From Symsagittifera roscoffensis (taxonomy: Eukaryota > Xenacoelomorpha > Acoela > Convolutidae), in NCBI RefSeq assembly GCF_963678635.1, contig NC_087070.1, forward strand, positions 54,104,617 to 54,168,616: 64,000 nucleotides of DNA, read 5' to 3'. Under the pieces are notes generated by a model that saw only the letters and a program-made list of their open reading frames with translations, searched no databases and was not told the origin of the DNA. Positions 1 to 11,266 of the stretch are shown here, in pieces. A program made the translations under genes and the position numbers. Within the stretch, counting starts at the first letter, position 1; each line of letters starts with the position of its first letter.

Positions 1-860
1 GGCTCTCGTCGATGCGGGGAATTGGGTATGCGTTCTTTATCGTTACCGCATTCAGGTAGCGGAAGTCACAACAAAATTTAAATTGCCCCCTTTCTTTTTT
101 GCCATGACCACGCCGCAAGCCCACGGGGAATTCGATGGTTCGATCATGTCATACCCCATTAGCATTTCAATTTCTTTTTTGCATGCTTCTGATTTGTGTG
201 GTATCATTCTCCTTGCCCCTTCCCTGTGAGGTACCGAGCCCTCTTCTATTTCGATCTCATGTTCTACAAAATTGCAGCATCCTATATTAGCCTTATGCTT
301 CGAAAAAAACGTATGCATTCCGACTTAGCACCGTCCTGAGTGAATCCAATTCCTTATCCAATATTTTGCCCTTCAGATGTTCTATCTCAAGCAGGACATG
401 CTTATTTGCTGCTAACTCTGTTTCTGTTGGTCTCTCGGGAAAATTTGAACAACTAGGCTACCCATCATTTGTCTCCGACTTCATTGAAAACAATTTCTTA
501 GAAGAATTCAATTCATTCATTCTCTTCAGTATACATTCTTGGTTCGCGTGTAAAGGACATTTGGTTACATCAAACTTTTTAAAGTTCTCCGCACTCTGAA
601 AGTCTTTGTTCAGAGGCAATGCGTAGCCAAGCTCCTTTCCTCTCGGTATTGTCACTGTGGTTGCCTCTGTGTTCATTAACACACTCACACACAGTCCGCT
701 CTCTGTGAGTGAGAAGCTTCTTCCTAAAACGGCCGAGCTCTTACTGTTTGGATTTGGTACCAGACACACCTGTCTGTTATAACTGAGTTCATTCAAGTTC
801 CTCATCCTAAACGTCGCTACTACGGCTTGGTTTAGTTTCAATATAATTTTTCGATCCAGG
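1..860 (-). pseudogene. Element 1 pol: linker and start of reverse transcriptase, broken and truncated
   Basis: On the minus strand the frames from about 860 down to 1 match the first ~280 residues of element 2 pol. They cover the segment after the protease and the RT start with the conserved positions EIEMLM, DMIEPS and WACGVVMAKKKGG. A TAG stop after SETNDG (near 458) and a frame change near 320 interrupt it. RT palm motifs are not in the window because the sequence ends before them. This is a relic, not a gene that could make an enzyme. Confidence 0.85.
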
Positions 861-1680
861 ATAATCGGCACCTTTGCCTGGTTAATTATGATCTTATTAA
901 GAGGTTTCTTTTCATACTTCCTCTCTGGGTCTTTGATCCTGATCAACCCGTCGTTGAGTTCGATTGTGACATCAAAGTTGTGTAGCAAGTCCGTTCCCAG
1001 GATGAATTGATCGGATTTGTCCAAATTTTCCACCACCAGGAAACTCATCCAAAGATGTCTTCCTCCAAGCTGCAGTGATATGATCAGAGTCCGTCCTGTC
1101 ACATAAATTGCTCCCTGATTGGCAGCTGCCAGTCTGATATTGGTCAGTATCAGATCCGACCTGTCGAAGCCCATATCAGTCCAGGTGCTGACTGGCATGA
1201 CGCTGACTTTTGCTCCAGTGTCTAACAGTCCTTTTACTGAGAGTATGCCCTGCACATCTAGCACATGCGCTGTCAGATCGGCTTCGCAACCTATGTGAAC
1301 AGCATCTTGTTCAAGCATGGCATTATGTCCGATTCGTCGCACCTTGACCTCTTCTCGACCAATTGTATCCGGCCTACTTGTTCACTTGCATCAGTCACGT
1401 GAGCCTTCGTGTAGATGTTAATGCCGTCCACATTCATCAGAATCGGAAATAGGCCATGGACTTCGATGTAATGTCCATGTACTTTCATTAGTCTTGGACC
1501 TCCTGTCGTCAGCAGCGCTCGCACTGCCCTGGAGTCCAACTTGGGATCCGTCTCCCTCAGGTAGTCCGCATAGATGTCTAGGTGTACTAGCGTGATCTCG
1601 GACGGTTCACTCAAGTTCTTGACCACCTGATGTCCTGCGACTGATATAATGGACCTTATCTTTGTTCCTTCTTTCGTCAT
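861..1680 (-). pseudogene. Element 1 protease region (retropepsin with intact DTG)
   Basis: Two overlapping minus-strand frames (1680-1291 and 1342-861) cover the region between the zinc knuckles and pol. The second contains a retropepsin: KGLLDTGAKVSVMP gives the catalytic Asp-Thr-Gly, and FILGTDLL is the second conserved protease block. The frame change near 1300-1340 is a small indel relative to element 2. The reading frame runs from protease into pol without interruption (KVPIILDRKIILKLNQAVV, ending about 820), so in this copy gag-protease-pol was one frame. Compare element 2, where Asp is Val and the frame is broken. Confidence 0.85.
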
Positions 1681-1731
1681 GCTAGAGTTTTTACCCGATG
1701 TAACATTTAACTTTAGTCCCTGTTTCTTGGG

Positions 1732-2880
1732 TTACTGTTTGTCCTCTTCTTCCGTTGTTTCCCCAAGAATGTCAATCTTTTCCCGAAGATCTGTGCTCTC
1801 TAGTTCCGACCTTACCCACTGCTCAACTTCTTTCCTGGCTAGCTCCTGCTGAACTTTCTGTAATGCGGTCCGTGTCGCAAAGCCATAAACCACCTTGAGC
1901 GGGCCGGCGGACTCCGCCTCCAGGCTCCAGGCAATCGCCTCATCAGGTAAGGTTTTCACCTTCTTAGTCGTAAATGTGCCCGGTGTCACCTCTTTTTTCC
2001 GCGACTCAGCTTCGTTCATCAGACGTGCTCGGCTAGCTTTGACGCCTGAAAGCGCCTCTTTATGGCGGGGATGCTTCGCGTCTGCCACCGCATCCCAAAA
2101 TTGAGTGCAATCCGACTTGAAGTTATCGAAAAGTCCTATCGCTTTCATGTTTTGTTTGTAGGTAGAAGAGGCGGAAATATGATGATCCATCGAACCACAA
2201 TTCGCACATGACCTCCTCTCAACCATCTCATCCCGAGGTCTATACCAACTGGAGTTCGCACCAGTGTTCATTCCGTTATAGTGGCCGTAATAGCTGTAAC
2301 GATTTTGCGCTCTTGGTTTTATTAGCAAGTACTCACGCGACTCCATGTGCAAACCGTCGGGCGTGGGCACCTGATCCAGCGATAGGGTGAAGTGTGTGGC
2401 CAACATGGTCTTTAGCTCATCACTTTTTACTCCATCCATGAACTTTGAGGCATTGGCCAAGTTTCGCTCCGATATCCTCTCGTCGGGGTTGCTCCTCCTT
2501 CTGAGCAACTCAAGGTCATCCAAAAATTTGCCTATGGATTCGTCATCTCTTTGACGCCTTTTTCAAATTTCACCATAGCCTGATGCCCCTGTACACCAGA
2601 GCCGAAGCGATTCAGTAAGTTGTCGAATATCTTGCGAGCGCTGTCTTGTTCGTTAGTTCTTTTCACCATCACACAGCTCAGAACCGTGCCTTCTAAGTTG
2701 CTTGTCAGTGCGCTGCACTCCTGCTTCTTGGAGAGATTCTCCTCTTCAAAATGCAACTTCATCACCTCTATCCAAGTGTCGATGCAGCCATCTGACTCAT
2801 CCTTGTACGACTTCGGCTTTTTGAGTGGCTTCCTTGACCTCTCTCCTCTCTCGATTGACTTCGAGAACTTGCTGATGAAT
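1732..2880 (-). pseudogene. Element 1 gag core, duplicate B, with one zinc knuckle
   Basis: Minus-strand frames 2765-2532 and 2523-1732 match the gag core of element 2 (ECSALTSNLEG, NRFGSGVQGHQAMVKFEK, LELLRRRSNPDERISERN, FMDGVKSDELKTMLATHFTLSLDQVP) followed by a CCHC-like knuckle that starts CANCGSMDHH. The knuckle's last Cys is changed (ISASSTYKQN), and the second knuckle is almost wholly deleted (only NFKSDCTQFWDAV remains). The two frames are offset near 2525. This is the promoter-distal of two gag-core copies in element 1. Confidence 0.85.
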
Positions 2881-2882
2881 GT

Positions 2883-3185
2883 TTAAAGAGATCTATTGAG
2901 AGGCTCAATCATCGAGGCGTACATCGTTGTGTCCTGCGAGACTGTAGTCAGACCTTGCACTGATCTGACTTGTGGCACAGTGGGCAATCGTGTCTCCGGG
3001 GTGGCATCCGCTTCCAGCGGGACCGGGTTTGTCCAACCTGGCCTCGATGGGGCTGCTCTGGGTCGCTCCCTATGATTAGAATCGTACTTCGTTCTCGACC
3101 TTGGCTGGGGCCCAGCATAGCTGCGGGCTCCGTCCCCATCAGTCGCCTGGTCGGCTAGCTTTGACGCCTGAAAGCGCCTCTTCAT
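2883..3185 (-). pseudogene. Element 1 gag proline/arginine-rich linker fragment
   Basis: The 100-residue minus-strand frame matches the element 2 gag segment before the core (RPRAAPSRPGWTNPVP, EADATPETRLPTVPQVRSV, TTMYASMIEPLNRSL). It is preceded by a fused stretch (MKRRFQASKLADQA) that derives from sequence downstream of the zinc knuckles. This frame therefore spans the junction of the internal tandem duplication. Confidence 0.75.
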
Positions 3186-3980
3186 GGCGGGATGCTTCCC
3201 GAAATTGAGTGCAATCCGGCTTGAAGTGTCCCTTTAAATTGCAGGAGAAGCACCTTGGTCCATACTTCATTATGAGTCCTCTCACATACTCTTCTTGGTC
3301 CTCGTCGGTCGCAACAACGTCGTCGAGAAATTAGCTTATCGCTTTCATGTTTTGTTTGTAAGTAGAATAGGCGGAAAAATTATGGTTCATCGAACCACAA
3401 TTTGCCCATGACCTCCTCTAGTCCATATCGTCCCGAGTTCTATACCAACTGGAGTTCGCACCAGTGTTCATTCCGTTATAGTGGCCGTAATTACTCTAAC
3501 GATTTTGTGCTCTTGGTTTTGTTAGCAGGTACTCACGCGAGTTCATGCGCAATTCGTCGGGCGTGGGCACCTGATCCAGCGATAGGGTGAAGTGCGTGGC
3601 CAACATGGTCTTTAGCTCGTCACTTTTTACTCCATCCATGAACTTTGAGGCAATGGCCAAGTTTCGCTCCGATATCCTCTCGTCGGGATTGCTCCTCCTT
3701 CTGAGCAACTCAAGGTCATCATCTACTCGACGCCTCTTTTCAAATTTGACTATAGTTTGATGCCCCTGTACACCAGAGCCGAAGCGCTTCAGTAAGATGG
3801 CGAATATCTTGTGAGCGCTGTCTCGTTCATCACACAGCTCAGAACCATGCCCTCTAAGTTGCTTGTCAGTGCGCTGCACTCCTGCTTCTTGGAGAGATTC
3901 TCCTCTGCAAAATGCAACTTCATCACCTCTATCCAAGTGTCGATGCAGCCATCTGACTCATCCTTGTACGACTTGCCTGG
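3130..3980 (-). pseudogene. Element 1 gag core, duplicate A, with second zinc knuckle remnant
   Basis: This repeats the 2100-2880 block at high nucleotide identity. Frame 3936-3496 again encodes the gag core (FGSGVQGHQTIVKFEKRRR, DLELLRRRSNPDERISERNLAIASKFMDGVKSDELKTML). The stretch 3480-3190 keeps both knuckle areas, including the second knuckle region that duplicate B has lost. Frames are broken. The order on the minus strand is N-terminal gag, core A, knuckles, linker, core B, so a roughly 1.1-kb tandem duplication occurred inside gag. Confidence 0.8.
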
Positions 3981-3982
3981 TG

Positions 3983-5007
3983 TTAGCGCTCCCTTGGGGC
4001 GGAACGCACTTCCCGATTGCCTCCGCTTAAGATCTCGTCAAGCTTCCTCATCATCAGGTCAGATTTGGCATCCAACTTTTTCTCCAGGCTAGTCATCGTG
4101 TGAGCATAGGTTTTGTCGTGATCGTTCAACAGTCGCTCGATCTCTCTTGCCATCCTTATTTCTTTTTCTTCTGACTTCTTTGTTGCTTGAGCCAAGCTCT
4201 CCGCTAGGCATTGATCGGTGTTCCGAATAAATTGGGACTGATCGACTCTCGTCCGTGACTTCACCTCTGTTAGCTCATCTCGCAACTTCTGACCTTGGTG
4301 AGTTCTCTCTTCGACTCGATCTATTCTCTTAGTCACGTACCGTCGCAACTCTTCAAGGCCCGTCATTACGCCAGGAGCAAACATGTCACTTATATCGCCA
4401 GCCGCCCCCAATACCGGGTTGAGACCCAGAGACGGTGAAGTCAACTGAGGTTTTAGCCTGGTACTTGATGACGCGCCGCCCTTCTGCGTGCCCATCGACA
4501 TCATCAACCTGTTGAACGTCGAGGATGCTCCTACGGTTATCCCATCGGACCTCGACGGCGAATTGGACAATGCTTTCTTGCACTTTTCATTCCTCGGGCT
4601 CGGCGTGAAGTCCACATCCGAATGAGTTAGCTCCGGATGGTCATAACTGGAAGATACACCCTCAGTTCGGAGCGACGCCATGCGCTCATCGTACAAAGAC
4701 TCCGCATGATGGCGGTAGTCGGGTCGGGTCAGCGTTTGCTCCCCTTCCCTCGAAGGAGTCCATGGGTGTCTCGCTCCCCGGATGGCCTCAGCACTTCGCT
4801 CTTGATTGCCATCGATGTTTTTCTCGCTTCTCAGTTTCATTTCGGTCACTGAAAGACCAGCTTGACCTTTAGTCGTTCCGTCATCAACAAAACGCCGGAA
4901 ACGCTGCTAAACGAAGATTGGCTACGCCTTGTTTTAAACTTTCGCGTGCTTCCCGTACTCAGCCTGGGAATCTTGGTTGTTACTCCTAACTAGTCTCTAC
5001 GCTGCAT
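3983..5007 (-). pseudogene. Element 1 gag N-terminal region
   Basis: The main open stretch 4849-3983 (MTEMKLRSEKN..., ending in SAPRER) matches residues ~60-420 of element 2 gag: a charged, Ser-rich N-terminus, then a heptad-like segment (ELRRYVTKRIDRVEERTHQGQK, LAESLAQATKKSEEKEIRMAREIERLL) likely to form coiled coil. The likely original ATG at 5007 starts with the same five codons as element 2 (MQRRD), but the sixth codon is TAG here, and a frame change precedes 4849. It is not translatable as a whole. Confidence 0.8.
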
Positions 5008-8000
5008 GTTTTATGATTAATCATGATATTCGTAAAAATTGACGACAATTAACAAGAGCCGCAAAACTCCCAAACAAACTTTCCTGAGCCGGATTCTTCT
5101 ATCCTTCCAAATATCAAAATATCCTTTCAATTTCTCAGAGATCCTAACAGTGACTCAGCTTAAGTTACACACACGGCCTGCTTAGTATTAAGATATTACT
5201 AACTCCACTCAGCTATCTAATATACAATATCACAAAATCTCACAGGATACTATAACCAATACACAAAACACAACGTATAGTCTTATAAGAATGTCCTATA
5301 GGTGACAGTGACCTTTCGTTCAATATCAATTTACCACCAAACTCGTATCAAATCACTGCTTCGTTAAAATCAAACAAATTTTTGTTAAGGAGCAGTGATG
5401 GTTCAGAAAAAGATAAATAAAACTTAGTCTTAAAGAAAAAGACTTCCCTCGATTGGAACATTCCAAACGAACGAAGTCCAGGACACCATTTTCTCAACTG
5501 AGTGTGTCTTGCCTAATACACTCACCGAGTTCTTTTTTAGGTGTCCTGCGATTGCCCGAGCCCACCTACTAAGTAGCTCAAGGCAACCTCAAATCGAAAA
5601 TTTCTAAAGTCTATGAAAAAGCTCTCCGACACCCGGATCGCTCCAAGTGCACGTGAGCAGGGAACAACTTTTCTTCTCAAGTGAGTGTGTGCTGCCTAAT
5701 ACACTCGACAAGGTCTTCTTCTATATTTTCCCGGATTGCCCGAGCTTTCCTATTAAGTAGCTCGAGGCAACCACACAACCAAAAAAAAACAATCAAAAAA
5801 TTTTTTTTGTTCGGGTACTTCTGATGAACCCGATCTATAATTCAAAGTTGATCACAAATTTCTGGGACAACTAGGCTCCTATACTCCCAATATAAACACC
5901 CCGTTGGTAGTTTACCTTTTATTCTGACTTTAAATGAATATTTTAGATGTTCAAATTGCTCCGGAGGGACCCCTAAGTTTTCAGGAGGGTTGTTAAGGTG
6001 CTTGGGTCACTCCGGAGGCTTGCTTCGGAGGAGTGTTAAGACACTTAGCCTACACCGGAGGGTTACTTCGGAGGGTTCCTTAATCACCTAAGTAACTTCG
6101 GAGGGTCACCTTAAACTCACTAAGGAGGGCCAATAAGAGGCTTAATTTGCTCTGGAGGGTTGTTTCGGAGGGTTGCTTCAAAATTCTAAATTTTTCAAGT
6201 CTCATTTAGGCGGGTCTTCAACTAGTCTCAGAAAGTGTCAAAACAAGTTAAATTCACTCTGGGGTGTTATTTTAATTTCTTTGGAGGGTTGCGTGGAAAA
6301 TTTCTACTAAGAAGGGTTGCTAATGGGCTTAGCTGACTCCGGAGGGTTCCCCAAAAATCGAGAAAACGGATGATTTTACCGCTGTAAAGCGTACAATTGC
6401 AGTCTGACTTAAAACTAGGCTGATTGACTCGGTCAACCTTCCAAGTAGGATAAAATGATGATCTTAAAAAGTTTTCTGCCGCTCGGAGGGTTCCCTAAAG
6501 TTTGGACCCTCCGAACCAACAAATTCTAAAAAAAATTTTCTTTCCTGAGGTAATCAACCCAAAAATGGTTGCGTTCTAGGCAAATGATCAAAAACGTCGA
6601 CTTATGGTACCAAAATTTTTCCGATCAGTAGGCTAGTCCTTGAGAAATCGCCAAAAACGCATTCGTCATATTGGCCTTTTTTTACAACCTATATAGGTTC
6701 TCAGAGACTTTTTCCGCACTTCTTTTTGAAAGTGCCTAAAAAAATTGAATCGAGCGTAGTAGCCCCGTATGGCACTGGAATAATGAAAAAACCGGATCAA
6801 AGTCTGTTTGGAAACAAAAATTTGTCCAAAAACTATCAAATTTGGACCCTCCGATTCCTTCCTGTTCCTATCTTTAAGTCCTTAGCTCTATCCACAGAGC
6901 TACTCGGAGGCTTGCTCAACAATCTTTCTAGCAACCGAATACGTTATGCTAGCACGCTCATAAATCAAAAATTTTTATCGCTCTAACTCTAAAAACTCAG
7001 AAACTCGATCCTCAAAACAGATTGACAAAGTTCGGAAAATAATCAAAGTTTTGATCCAAAACATTTTGTTTTCTCTAACTTCTACTAAGTCTTTCTCCGC
7101 GCGGTTTCTTTAGTTAGGGGGATCGAACTACTTAGTAACTCACTGTACAGAAGCTTTCTGCTGTTCGGAAAAGCTCGGACACCCAAAATTTTGGGAGTTT
7201 GACAGTTTGGTCGAAAATCAAGGTTTTTCGACAAAATTGGGTGTCTCTTGGGTCTAAATAGGGGATAAGTAATATATAGCAAGGATAAAAATAAATTAGT
7301 AGTCGTTAATCAAAATTATTATTCCCTCCTTTGCACCAAAATACCCGAACTAAGACCCTTAACTCGGAAATTACCAATCGACGGAGGATGCAATCGGACC
7401 GCGCCAATTGTGCCCCCCACCCCTTAAGTTTTAATGAAATAGTACCCGAACGATACTAGAATTGTGTCGACGTTACCCAACATTCGTTGTGGGTGTTGTC
7501 CTTGATGCCCTCTGCAGAGTTTGGAACACGTCGGTCGGTTTGCCACTCTACCCTCCGGTCACCTGCAAAATCACCATTAACGTGCTTAAATACTCAAACA
7601 ACACTCAAGAGAGGGTTTCTAACCCACCACCAAAACACTCAATCTCTTGTTCAGAAATAATTTTAATCAATCTGAAACAACAACAAAAGGAAGGTCGGAT
7701 CGCATCTCGTCCGGAAATAACATTTAAACTGTCACTTTATGTTTTTTACTGTTTTTGGCATTTTCGGATTTTCTACTGTTTTTTGTAGTTTTTTTGATTT
7801 CAAATAAAATTGTGTTTGGCCTTTTCTTGATTATACAATATTTTTGTTCGATTTTACGTTTTATGTTCAATTGGTTTTGGTCCCGGGACCTTGGGATAAG
7901 CGCGCTCATGACTTCCCACCTAACCCTCCGGCCCTCGGAATTTTTTGTCTTAACTAAGTTAAAAAGCTAAATAGTACCAGGCGGAGGGTCGGCATCTTCC

Positions 8001-8143
8001 CCCTAGTAGAACAAAGATCATTAAGGCCTCTAACTCGGGCATACGCCCGGAGCGGAGGGTTCGTCGCTGAAACGTTTGCTGATCATGATGGTCTTATGCT
8101 TTTAACAGGCCAGGCCCACCCAGGAGCGCCATAAAAACGTCTA
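5008..8143 (-). other. Element 1 5' leader (non-coding) between LTR and gag
   Basis: No convincing coding region. It aligns along its whole length with the element 2 leader (32986-36061). Visible internal structure: two direct copies of a ~130-170-bp segment (about 5455-5600 and 5630-5770; shared cores GATTGCCCGAGC and AAGTAGCTC.AGGCAACC), and a zone from ~5955 to 6520 and again near 6900 and 7980-8065 dense in the motif CGGAGGGT. The leader is very long (3.1 kb) for a Ty3-type element. Confidence 0.7.
8114..8131 (-). promoter_or_regulatory. Element 1 primer binding site
   Basis: On the minus strand, 12 nt after the LTR end TGTTACA, the sequence TGGCGCTCCTGGGTGGGC begins with TGG as expected for pairing with a tRNA CCA tail. 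The same site occurs in elements 2 and 3. The implied tRNA end has G before CCA, as in many tRNA-Arg; the tRNA identity is an inference. Confidence 0.7.
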
Positions 8144-8497
8144 TGTAACATTCGCCCAAATACTTCACAGTGACGGAGCGTAGAAAAAGTACCTATAGAC
8201 GACCGGCCGGCGTCATTTACCTTAATTTTACTCTTTACTCGTTTTTCATCGTCTCGACCTAGCCAGTTGATTTTCTGGTCTGTTTCGAAGAAAATCACAT
8301 AGCTGTGTCTCGGATCCCCAGACTACATGACTATTCTTAAAAACACGGCTCGACTATCCTATTTTACTACGTTTTTGGTGACAGTTCTATATTAAATCCA
8401 TTGGAGATGGATTGACCCTATCCTCTTTCTAGCTACTCATACTCTGAAATAACAAATAACACCGGTGTTAATTCAAAAATTTAGGACATCAGAGTAG

Positions 8498-9070
8498 CTA
8501 AAAATTTAATTTTTTACAGTCCTTCACCATATGATGTCTCTGGGGAGATGTCTTTTCACCATATGATGTCTCTGTTCTAGTTTCTAGAGTGGCGGGTTCT
8601 CTTGAGTTTTGTGAGTGTGGGGCAGTGGAAGGTTGAGAGTGAATTTGGGGGAGTGTGGTTGTAGCTAGAGTTGGAAGATTGCATTCATGCGTGTCGTTAG
8701 TTGAATGAAATTGGGAGATGCAGCGATGACAGCTGAAATTGTCATAATGATCACTGCTGCGGGCTATGCCGCTGCATTTTACATGCATATAGCCTGGGCA
8801 TGTGAAGCACCAAACACCTCCGCCTCTCAAATTGTTTCTACAAATAAGGCAATGTGTTTGAGTAGCCATTTGAGGAAGGACGGCGGTGTAAGATAAGCGA
8901 AAGAATTTATAAATTATATTTGCAAGAAAATTAGTAAAGAAATCATTACCGTAGAACGAGAAATGGATGCCATCACGGCAGAACATTTGTGGTGTTAGAT
9001 TTATGTTGAGGTTAGGTGAAACAATGAGTGTATGTGGGTGTACAAATCTATTCATCAAGTTAATCAACAC
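8498..9070 (-). pseudogene. SGNH-hydrolase C-terminus + PHD finger fragment, array copy 1
   Basis: This 190-codon minus-strand frame starts at TTG; the first ATG gives MNRFVHPHTL. Residues ~30-55 (FCRDGIHFSFYGNDFFTNFL) match the Asp-x-x-His block at the C-terminus of SGNH/GDSL hydrolases. Residues ~72-117 form a PHD zinc finger with C4-H-C3 spacing (CLIC, CFTC, H, C, CHRC). A Ser/Thr/Pro-rich tail follows, and the last residues come from adjacent LTR sequence. The N-terminal SGNH part is absent here but resembles 12260-12564. Esterase plus PHD architecture is known from ORF1 of CR1-like LINEs, so a non-LTR retrotransposon origin is my best guess. It is a fragment, not a full gene. Confidence 0.7.
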
Positions 9071-9595
9071 ATGATTATGAATATAAAGTTTGCGATTTAT
9101 TTGTTATTACAGTTCTGAATTGTTTTGGGAATGATCAGTGTCTTGGGCTGAAACTTGTTAGTGACGAGGTTAATCAATGTAACATTCACCCAAATGTAAC
9201 AAACAGTGACTGAGTGTAGAAAAAGCAATTATAGACGACTGGCCGGCGTCAGTTACCTAACTTCTACTCGTTTTTCATCGTCTCGACCGAGTCAGTTGAT
9301 TTATTGGTATGTTTTGGGCTAAGTAAAAAGTTACCATTTTCAGGTCATCAGTCAAACGATTTTTAATCAGCTTCCGTTTATATGCGAAGATAATCACATA
9401 GCTGGGTCTCGGATCCCCAGACTACATGACTATCATTAAAAACACGGCTCGAGTATCCTGTTTTACTATGTTTTGGTGACACTTCAATATTAAATCCATT
9501 GGAGATATATTGACCCTTTCCTCTTTCTAGCTACTCATACTCTGAAATAACAAATAACACCGGTGTTAATTCAAAAATTTAGGACATCAGAGTAG

Positions 9596-10168
9596 CTAAA
9601 AAGTTAATTTTTTACAGTCCTTCACTATATGATGTCTCTGGGGAGATGTCTTTTCACCATATGATGTCTCTGTTCTAGTTTCTAGAGTGGCGGGTTCTCT
9701 TGAGTTTTGTTGGTGTGGGGCAGTGGAAGGTTGAGGGTGAATTTGGGGGAGTGTGGTTGTAGCTAGAGTTGGAAGATTGCATTCATGCGTGTCGTTAGTT
9801 GAATGAAATTGGGAGATGCAGCGATGACAGCTGAAATTGTCATAATGATCACTGCTGAGGGCTAGGCCGCTGCATTTTACATGCATATAGCCTGGGCATG
9901 TGAAGCACCAAACACCTCCGCCTCTCAAATTGTTTCTACAAATAAGGCAATGTGTTTGAGTAGCCATTTGAGGAAGGACGGCGGTGTCAGATAAGCGAAA
10001 GAATTTATAAATTATATTTGCAAGAAAATTAGTAAAGAAATCATTACCGTAGAACGAGAAATGGATGCCATCACGGCAGAACATTTGTGGTGTTAGATTT
10101 ATGTTGAGGTTAGGTGAAACAATGAGTGTATGTGGGTGTACAAATCTATTCATCAAGTTAATCAACAC
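9596..10168 (-). pseudogene. SGNH C-terminus + PHD finger fragment, array copy 2
   Basis: This is the second array copy of the 190-codon frame. It differs from copy 1 at few residues (for example LALSSDH for IARSSDH, and HQQNSREP for HSQNSREP). The PHD cysteines and histidine and the DGIHF block are all kept. The shared open frame across copies may reflect recent duplication rather than selection. Confidence 0.7.
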
Positions 10169-10693
10169 ATGATTATGAATATAAAGTTTGCGATTTATTT
10201 GTTATTACAGTTCTGAATTGTTTTGGGAATGATCAGTGTCTTGGGCTGAAACTTGTTAGTGACGAGGTTAATCAATGTAACATTCACCCAAATGTAACAA
10301 ACAGTGACTGAGTGTAGAAAAAGCAATTATAGACGACTGGCCGGCGTCAGTTACCTAACTTCTACTCGTTTTTCATCGTCTCGACCGAGTCAGTTGATTT
10401 ATTGGTATGTTTTGGGCTAAGTAAAAAGTTACCATTTTCAGGTCATCAGTCAAACGATTTTTAATCAGCTTCCGTTTATATGCGAAGATATTCACATAGC
10501 TGGGTCTCGGATCCCCAGACTACATGACTATCATTAAAAACACGGCTCGAGTATCCTGTTTTACTATGTTTTGGTGACACTTCAATATTAAATCCATTGG
10601 AGATATATTGACCCTTTCCTCTTTCTAGCTACTCATACTCTGAAATAACAAATAACACCGGTGTTAATTCAAAAATTTAGGACATCAGAGTAG

Positions 10694-11266
10694 CTAAAAA
10701 GTTAATTTTTTACAGTCCTTCACTATATGATGTCTCTGGGGAGATGTCTTTTCACCATATGATGTCTCTGTTCTAGTTTCTAGAGTGGCGGGTTCTCTTG
10801 AGTTTTGTGAGTGTGGGGCAGTGGAAGGTTGAGGGTGAATTTGGGGGAGTGTGGTTGTAGCTAGAGTTGGAAGATTGCATTCATGCGTGTCGTTAGTTGA
10901 ATGAAATTGGGAGATGCAGCGATGACAGCTGAAATTGTCATAATGATCACTGCTGAGGGCTAGGCCGCTGCATTTTACATGCATATAGCCTGGGCATGTG
11001 AAGCACCAAACACCTCCGCCTCTCAAATTGTTTCTACAAATAAGGCAATGTGTTTGAGTAGCCATTTGAGGAAGGACGGCGGTGTCAGATAAGCGAAAGA
11101 ATTTATAAATTATATTTGCAAGAAAATTAGTAAAGAAATCATTACCGTAGAACGAGAAATGGATGCCATCACGGCAGAACATTTGTGGTGTTAGATTTAT
11201 GTTGAGGTTAGGTGAAACAATGAGTGTATGTGGGTGTACAAATCTGTTCATCAAGTTAATCAACAC
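10694..11266 (-). pseudogene. SGNH C-terminus + PHD finger fragment, array copy 3
   Basis: The third copy is nearly identical to copy 2 at protein level (HSQNSREP instead of HQQNSREP). The zinc-binding pattern and DGIHF block are intact. The C-terminus again runs into half-LTR sequence. Confidence 0.7.

Noticed and set aside
6726-7788. Small + strand ORFs in the element 1 leader
   Set aside because: They are not conserved as frames in the aligned element 2 leader, and their composition is non-coding.
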